Positions 57,860 through 64,000 of a stretch of DNA of 64,000 bases are shown here, piece by piece; the stretch's first letter is position 1; every line of letters begins with the position of its first letter. The stretch lies in assembly GCA_031002005.1 (NCBI GenBank), contig JARYHS010009186.1, forward strand, positions 187,390,437 to 187,454,436, in the 5' to 3' direction. The translations under genes and the position numbers were made by a program. Source of the DNA: Vandiemenella viatica (lineage: Eukaryota; Arthropoda; Insecta; Orthoptera; Morabidae). Below the pieces are notes generated by a model. The model was given only the letters and a program-made list of their open reading frames with translations, was not told the DNA's origin and searched no databases.

Positions 57860-58055
57860 GAAAGTGGATAGAAGCAGTTGAGATCAGATTTCTGAGAGAA
57901 AATAAGTGAAAAAATAAAGAAAGGAAAATTTTTATTCTGAGAGTGAAAATAATTAGATATAGAACGAAATTGATGGAGCATGTAAAGCATGTGGAAGACA
58001 CCAAACCACCAAAGGTATTGCTAAATTACAACCAAACACAGGGAAAAATGTGAGT
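57860..58055 (+). pseudogene. LINE C-terminal relic
   Basis: The plus frame gives AVEIRFLREN, a stop, then ILRVKIIRYRTKLMEHVKHV and EDTKPPKVLLNYNQTQGK. This matches the terminal LINE pattern 'EMRFLR...', 'R..LWGHV.RM....PK..L.Y.P.GKR'. Heavily decayed and flanked by AT-rich DNA. Confidence 0.5.
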
Positions 58056-59890
58056 AGATTAAATGCATAAATTTATGTAAGGAAAATAACAACTTATGTT
58101 TACGATCTATTTTCTGTAGGAGTAGGAAAAACCAGGTCAAACACGATCTAGGATTTTTTTTGGCAGTAGATAAAAAACAGTAAAGTTTATTAAAAACTCA
58201 GAGAATGTTTATATGAAACTTAAGTGATCACGAAATATATCAAACAAATAAATAATCGTTATTCGTTTTAGAAATTATGCTTTGCTTAGAAACATTTTCA
58301 TAGAAATAAAAACTTCTGTCATTACGGCTTTGTTGAAGTGATTGCATGTAATACAAAACCTGTGTTTAGAGATAAAAACAACCATTATAATGCCAGAAAC
58401 TTTTCATTTTCCCAGTGCTAGTCTGCTTTAATCATTGTGTTAACCTCTCATTGTACAACAAGTAGTGAACAAAAATCCAGAGCGGCATTTTACTATGCAA
58501 AAACGTTTTTTTAATCATAAATTATAAGCTGGTTACCGGTATGCACTTTAAAAATTTGTTATTAGCTGCCCGTGTAACGATTTTTACACTAGTAATGTAA
58601 TAAAACCAAATAACACTTTGCGATCGATACGAGGTTAGATGGTTCAAGACCATCTTGGTGGTATTCTGCGTTCGATATTTGACCAGTGTGGTAGTAGAGG
58701 AGGTCCTGTACTGTTCCTAATCACCAAACTTTGCTAAAGCGTCTGGACTGAGTCCTTAAACTCGTCCTCTGTTCATATTGAATGAGGGCACCTAGTGACT
58801 TGTTCGTCCCGATGGAAAAGTGAAACTTGGTGTCTTCCGGAATAGTAGGCTTGAATTAGCTGACACTGTGCTTCACCTCACCTCTCTCCATTCTTTATGC
58901 ACAACACGAACAGCACGCTGCACTTAACAGAGTCATCACACTCATCAACAAGTAAATTATTAACAAACGTAATGGGAAGGTATACTGAATCCATCCCTGT
59001 CAAATGTCAGTAGGAACTTGCGATGAAGAGCTTGTATCCTCTGCAGTGGCTACCACTCCCGGTAGACTCGGTGCGGTATAGAAGTTTAATTTGCCTACCA
59101 ATATGGCTTCGTGGATTAACGCGATGCCATATACCAGTGTTTCTCAACTTGAGGTCCGAGAAGATGATTCAGATGGTTGGCAGGCAGAATATCGTGAATT
59201 TTAATACCGTATTTGTACTGTATAAGGCTATAAGCGAGTATAAACCATATGTCCGAATTTTTAAATGCTACATTTCAATGACCAGGAAAAAATCTGGAAT
59301 CCCCAGGATTAGGATAGTAGAGCATTGTTTCTACCAGAGTCTATACATTTTCAGTTGGCATCAGAAAGAGAGCCATTCCTCCGAGGATAAACTAAATGAC
59401 CGTTTTGTGAGGGTCTTGTATTAGGTCTGAGCTATCACCGCACGTCGTAAAGTTGGTAACATAAGATTCGTGAAGCAAACAAAAATAAAAAGTTTATGGT
59501 CTAGTATCTTTTATTTTATTTTGTACTTAAACGTCAGTGGTACGGTGCAGCATCCGACGTATAGTAATATTATTATTCATTTGTTTATTATATATTTAGA
59601 GTCTGTTAAATATCTAATTAACTTTTAATAGTCCACTTCCAGTTTCATAACTGTGTTTCCTAAGAAATTCAGAACAAGATTTTAGGTTTATTATGCTGAA
59701 ATGGCACAGAAATATATGTTCCATATATTATTAATGTACACACAGGTGAAAAATTAGGCCCATGTAAGTTAGTGGTTCCAGCGTTATTTTTTGCTATTTA
59801 CTGGTTCTCGAGATAAAAAAGTTTTAGAAACGCTGCAATGCACTACATCGGAAGGGCTCTTCTTGATCATCTATGGAAGTAATGAAATTA
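58056..59890. other. No recognised gene over 1.8 kb
   Basis: A 133-codon plus frame at 59023-59424 overlaps CAGTGTTTCTCAACTTGAGG (59131), which looks like a hAT MITE terminus without a visible partner. Nothing else is supported. Confidence 0.35.
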
Positions 59891-59892
59891 TA

Positions 59893-60050
59893 CCTAGTCT
59901 GGTGGGTGAGCGGTGACGTCAGGGCCCAGCGGATTCAACTCCTTATCAGGACGTTCGATTTCGATTTTTCTGCACTCACATATTCCTCCTCCGTTTCCAA
60001 TGACCTCGAGGCGGAAATCTTGAAGGAATGAAAGTTAAATGGGCTAAACG
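59893..60050 (+). mobile_element. SINE-A, degenerate copy
   Basis: 'cctagtctggtgggtgagcg', 'ggattcaactccttatcagg', 'aatgacctcgaggcgg'. Order and spacing fit SINE-A with internal deletions. Confidence 0.55.
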
Positions 60051-60214
60051 CTTGGCAAAAAAATAACATAATATACATTAGACCATAATTTACAATGCGA
60101 CTGGAGGAAAGATATTAGTCTTGTAATTTTAAGTAAGAACGTTCTTTAATCTCAGAACGAAAACTATCCGAAAGATATATTAGTTTTATAATAATACTAG
60201 ACGACCCATGCGAA

Positions 60215-63210
60215 AATTTAGCGAAAAAAAATTCGGTGAAAAGTGAGGTTGAATATGATGTCACCAAAGCTGAGTCATTACTCTTCTTACTCCTACTTCA
60301 TTTATCGATTATGGTTGTATATCCAGGGAGATAAATGGCTAGAGACACAAAAAACACATTTTAGAAAAATTGTCATTTTTGCCCTTTAAGGGTCGAATTA
60401 CGAAAAATTCCTATCTTAAATTATAATGTTACCACGGCGGAGACCTTAATCTGTAGTATGATACCTCATTTATCTATATCGGTTGGATATCAAGTATAAA
60501 TCGCTCGTGACACAAAAATGCGTTATAGAAAAATTTATACTTTTTCCCTTTAATGGTTGAATTCCAAAACAATTATTTCTTAAAATATGATTTCACAAAG
60601 TTGAGACATTACTCCTTATAATCCTACTTCATTTATAGATTTTTGTTAGATATCCAGGGAGATAAATGGCTCGAGATACAAAAAACGAATTTTAGAAAAA
60701 TTATCACTTTTGCCCTTTAAGGGTCGAATTACGAAAAATTACTCTCTTAAAATATAATGTTACCATGGCGGAGACCTTATTCTTTAATATGATACCTCAT
60801 TTATCTATATCGGTTAGATATTAAGGGAGATAAATCGCTCGTGACACAAAAATGCGTTATAGAAAAATTTATACATTTTCCTTTTAATGGTTGAATTCCA
60901 AAACAATTATTTCTTAAAATATGATTTCACAAAGCTGAGACATTACTCCTTATAATCCTACTTCATTTATCGATTTTGGTTAGATTTCCAGGGAGATAAA
61001 TGGCTCCAGATACAAAAAACGCACTTTAGAAAAATTAACATTTTTGCCCTTTAAGGGTAGAATTACGAAAAATTCCTTTCTTAAATATAGTGTTACCACG
61101 GCGGAGACCTTAGTCTTTAATATGATGCCTCATTTATCTATATCGGTTAGATATTAAGGGAGATAAATCGCTCGTGACACAAAAAAAAGCGTTTTAGAAA
61201 AATTTATACTTTTTCCCTTTAAGGGCTGAATTCCAAATACATTCTTTCTTAAAATATGATTTCACAAAGCTGAGACATTACTCCTTATAATCCTACTTCA
61301 TTTATAGATTTTTGTTAGATATCCAGGGAGATAAATGGCTCGAGATACAAAAAACGAATTTTAGAAAAATTAACATTTTTGCCCTTTAAGGGTAGAATTA
61401 TGAAAAATTGCTCTCTTAAAATATAATGTTACCATGGCAGAGACCTTATTCTTTAATATGATACCTCATTTATCTATATCGGTTAGATATTAAGGGAGAT
61501 AAATCGCTCGTGACACAAAAATGCGTTATAGAAAAATTTATACTTTTTCCCTTTAATGGTTGAATTCCAAAACAATTATTTCTTAAAATATGATTTCACA
61601 AAGCTGAGACATTACTCCTTATAATCCTACTTCATTTATAGATTTTTGTTAGATATCCAGGGAGATAAATGGCTCGAGATACAAAAAACGAATTTTAGAA
61701 AAATTAACATTTTTGCCCTTTAAGGGTCGAATTACGAAAAATTACTCTCTTAAAATATAATGTTACCATGGCAGAGACCTTATTCTTTAATATGATACCT
61801 CATTTATCTATATCGGTTAGATATTAAGGGAGATAAATCGCTCGTGACACAAAAATGCGTTTTAGAAAAATTTATAATTTTTCCCTTTAAGGGCTGAATT
61901 CCAAATACATTCTTTCTTAAAATATGATTTCACAAAGCTGAGACATTACTCCTTATAATCCTACTTCATTTATCGATTTTGGTTAGATTTCCAGGGAGAT
62001 AAATGGCTCGAGATACAAAAAACGCACTTTAGAAAAATTAACATTTTTGCCCTTTAAGGGTAGAATTACGAAAAATTCCTTTCTTAAAATATAGTGTTAC
62101 CACGGCGGAGACCTTAGTCTTTAATATGATGCCTCATTTATCTATATCGGTTAGATATTAAGGGAGATAAATCGCTCGTGACACAAAAAAAAGCGTTTTA
62201 GAAAAATTTATACTTTTTCCCTTTAAGGGCTGAATTCCAAATACATTCTTTCTTAAAATATGATTTCACAAAGCTGAGACATTACTCCTTATAATCCTAC
62301 TTCATTTATAGATTTTGTTAGATATCCAGGGAGATAAATGGCTCGAGATACAAAAAACGAATTTTAGAAAAATTAACATTTTTGCCCTTTAAGGCTAGAA
62401 TTATGAAAAATTGCTCTCTTAAAATATAATGTTACCATGGCGGAGACCTTATTCTTTAATATGATACCTCATTTATCTATATCGGTTAGATATTAAGGGA
62501 GATAAATCGCTCGTGACACAAAAATGCGTTTTAGAAAAATTTATACTTTTTCCCTTTAAGGGCTGAATTCCAAATACATTCTTTCTTAAAATATGATTTC
62601 ACAAAGCTGAGACATTACTCCTTATAATCCTACTTCATTTATCGATTTTGGTTAGATTTCCAGCGAGATAAATGGCTCGAGATACAAAAAACACACTTTA
62701 GAAAAATTAACATTTTTGCCCTTTAAGGGTAGAATTACGAAAAATTCCTTTCTTAAAATATAGTGTTACCACGGCGGTGACCTTAGTCTTTAATATGATG
62801 CCTCATTTATCTTTGTCGGTTAGATATTAAGGGAGATAAATCGTTCGTGACACAATAACGAATTGCAAAAATATTTTCTTTTTGCCCTTTAAGGGTCGAA
62901 TGCCGAAAAATTTCTGTCTTAATATATGACGTCACTAAAGCGGAAATCTTAATCTTTAAAATGATACTTCATTAAACGATTTAAGATTGATATCCAGGGA
63001 GATAAATGACTTATAACACAGAAAACAGCATTTTAGAAATATTGACATTTTTGCCCTTTAAGGGTCGAATTCCGAAAATTCCTTTCTTATAATGTGATGT
63101 TCCCAAAGTGGCGACCTTAAGCTTTAAAATGAAACCTCATTCATTGATTTCGGTTAAGTATTAAGGAAGATACAGGCTTGTGACAAAAAAATACCTTATA
63201 GAAATAATAT
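60215..63210 (+). repeat. Tandem satellite: 167-bp monomer, 334-bp dimer, ~1,003-bp higher-order unit
   Basis: The word GATAAATGGCTCGAGA (and variants) recurs at 60330, 60661, 60995, 61330, 61664, 61998, 62333, 62667 and 63001, a spacing of 331-335 bases. A related word, GATAAATCGCTCGTGACAC, sits midway (e.g. 60829), giving two ~167-base monomer types per dimer. Unit-specific variants repeat every ~1,003 bases (the A8 GC variant at 61181 and 62185; 'tagaattatgaaaaattgc' at about 61390 and 62393), showing a three-dimer higher-order period. Outer units are more diverged than inner ones. Confidence 0.95.
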
Positions 63211-63286
63211 ATATGATGATTCATGTACAAATATCTACTCACTTTCATTCAAGATAATTCAGGGCGTTACCAAAGTCCTTATCGAT

Positions 63287-63313
63287 TAAAAAAAAAAAAA
63301 AAAAAAAAAAAAA
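63287..63313 (+). repeat. Poly(A) run followed by (AC)n
   Basis: About 27 A, then TAACACACACACAC. Confidence 0.85.
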
Positions 63314-63363
63314 ATAACACACACACACTAAGACATTTTTTGAAAATATTAATTTCTTTGCTT

Positions 63364-63573
63364 ATGGCTTTACACCTCGAGGTCATTAGAGGTGAAAAAG
63401 GACTGGGGAAAAAGAACGGGAAGGAATTGGGCCATGGAATTTCGAAGGAACCACTGCTGCATTCGCCTGCAGTGATTTGAGAAAACCCATATCTGGATGG
63501 TTGGATGGAGATTCAAGCCCACATCCTCCCGAATGCGAGGATAGAACGTTAACCCTTCACCCACCATACTCGG
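63364..63573 (-). mobile_element. SINE-A, full-length
   Basis: Minus-strand reading: ACCGAGTATGGTGGGTGAAG, 'cctcgcattcgggaggatgt', 'atccagatatgggttttctc', 'aaatcactgcaggcgaatgc', tail 'gaggtgtaaagccata'. TATTAAT occurs just outside both ends, a possible 7-bp target duplication. Confidence 0.88.
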
Positions 63574-64000
63574 TAAACTATTAATCCCTTAAAATGCTGT
63601 TATTTCTCAGAGAACATAAGTACCTAAAGACCGACACGTCTTGTCTGTCAAGAAAACAAGATACAGTCGCAAAACTCTATATCAACGGCAAAAAAAATTT
63701 ATTTTGTTTGTATTGCCGTAGCTCAGATCATGAAGTCCGATGGAGCAACAGAATTATTTGCATAGCGTTAAGCGAGAACATGCTGTAAATTTTTATACGA
63801 AATGTTAAAAGTACTTCAGTCTTCTAATTCATCTCCCTTTCTTAAACACCACACTGAAATAAAGAAAATTCTTCATGGATATACTGCTCTTATGTAATAT
63901 TGAGAGATTGTTAATTACATATTGAACGATATTTTCGCATGGCTTTCGCAGTAGTGATATAATTTCTAGCGACTTCGTGAAATCTTTGTAAAGAAAATTA
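63574..64000. other. No recognised gene
   Basis: The short plus frame at 63594-63788 has no recognised domain. Confidence 0.4.

Noticed and set aside
60215..63210. CRISPR-like array because of regular repeats
   Set aside because: The whole unit repeats without unique spacers, the period is 167/334 bp and the context is eukaryotic; it is a satellite.

Overview
The window is AT-rich, intron- and repeat-dominated nuclear DNA from an animal, most likely an insect. The main clues are three tRNA-derived SINE families with intact target-site duplications, CR1/Jockey-type LINE fragments, DNA transposons with a DUF4817 helix-turn-helix domain, a piggyBac relic and hAT-type elements. The commonest SINE resembles one I associate with orthopteroid (polyneopteran) insects, but the species cannot be fixed from this sequence. 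There are no prokaryotic operons, no CRISPR array, no rRNA and no convincing free-standing tRNA gene. A run of exactly 1,000 N lies at 44014-45013.

Host coding sequence is sparse and only isolated candidate exons are visible. On the minus strand there is a probable first exon with a signal or anchor peptide (18147-18236), followed at long distance by two small exons (9319-9385 and 8899-8964). Further upstream on the same strand are two exon-like blocks (28018-28110 and 27299-27474). On the plus strand, three blocks (3635-3714, 16843-16889, 25836-25999) have splice signals and compatible phases. None matches a family I can name. A degenerate trypsin-like serine protease segment lies at 8009-8190. 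These are predictions from splice signals and open frames and need transcript support.

Layout: 1-4.3 kb holds a TA-flanked MITE, a truncated SINE and one plus exon. 4.3-7.8 kb is a hAT-like element full of TATCGATA motifs, with a MITE nested inside it that has a perfect 8-bp duplication. 7.8-9.4 kb has the protease relic and two minus exons. 9.9-11.4 kb is a CR1/Jockey LINE inserted in a SINE and ending in a snap-back hairpin. 13.7-14.3 kb is a Jockey relic. 16.5-19.2 kb has a SINE, two candidate exons and a long-TIR MITE. 22.7-31.5 kb is SINE-rich with candidate exons and a second copy of the CR1/Jockey LINE. 32-44 kb has GC-rich blocks, SINEs, a LINE 3' end and long homopolymers. 46.9-51.7 kb holds two 854-bp transposons in inverted orientation, each encoding the same DNA-binding-only protein. 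53.4-55.5 kb has a large hairpin and an internally deleted piggyBac element. 60.2-63.2 kb is a tandem satellite with a 167-bp monomer, a 334-bp dimer and a ~1,003-bp higher-order unit.

I do not see a convincing new multi-gene system. The strongest unusual signals are the conserved truncated-transposase protein in the inverted transposon pair, the snap-back LINE end, the higher-order satellite and the unassigned exon series.
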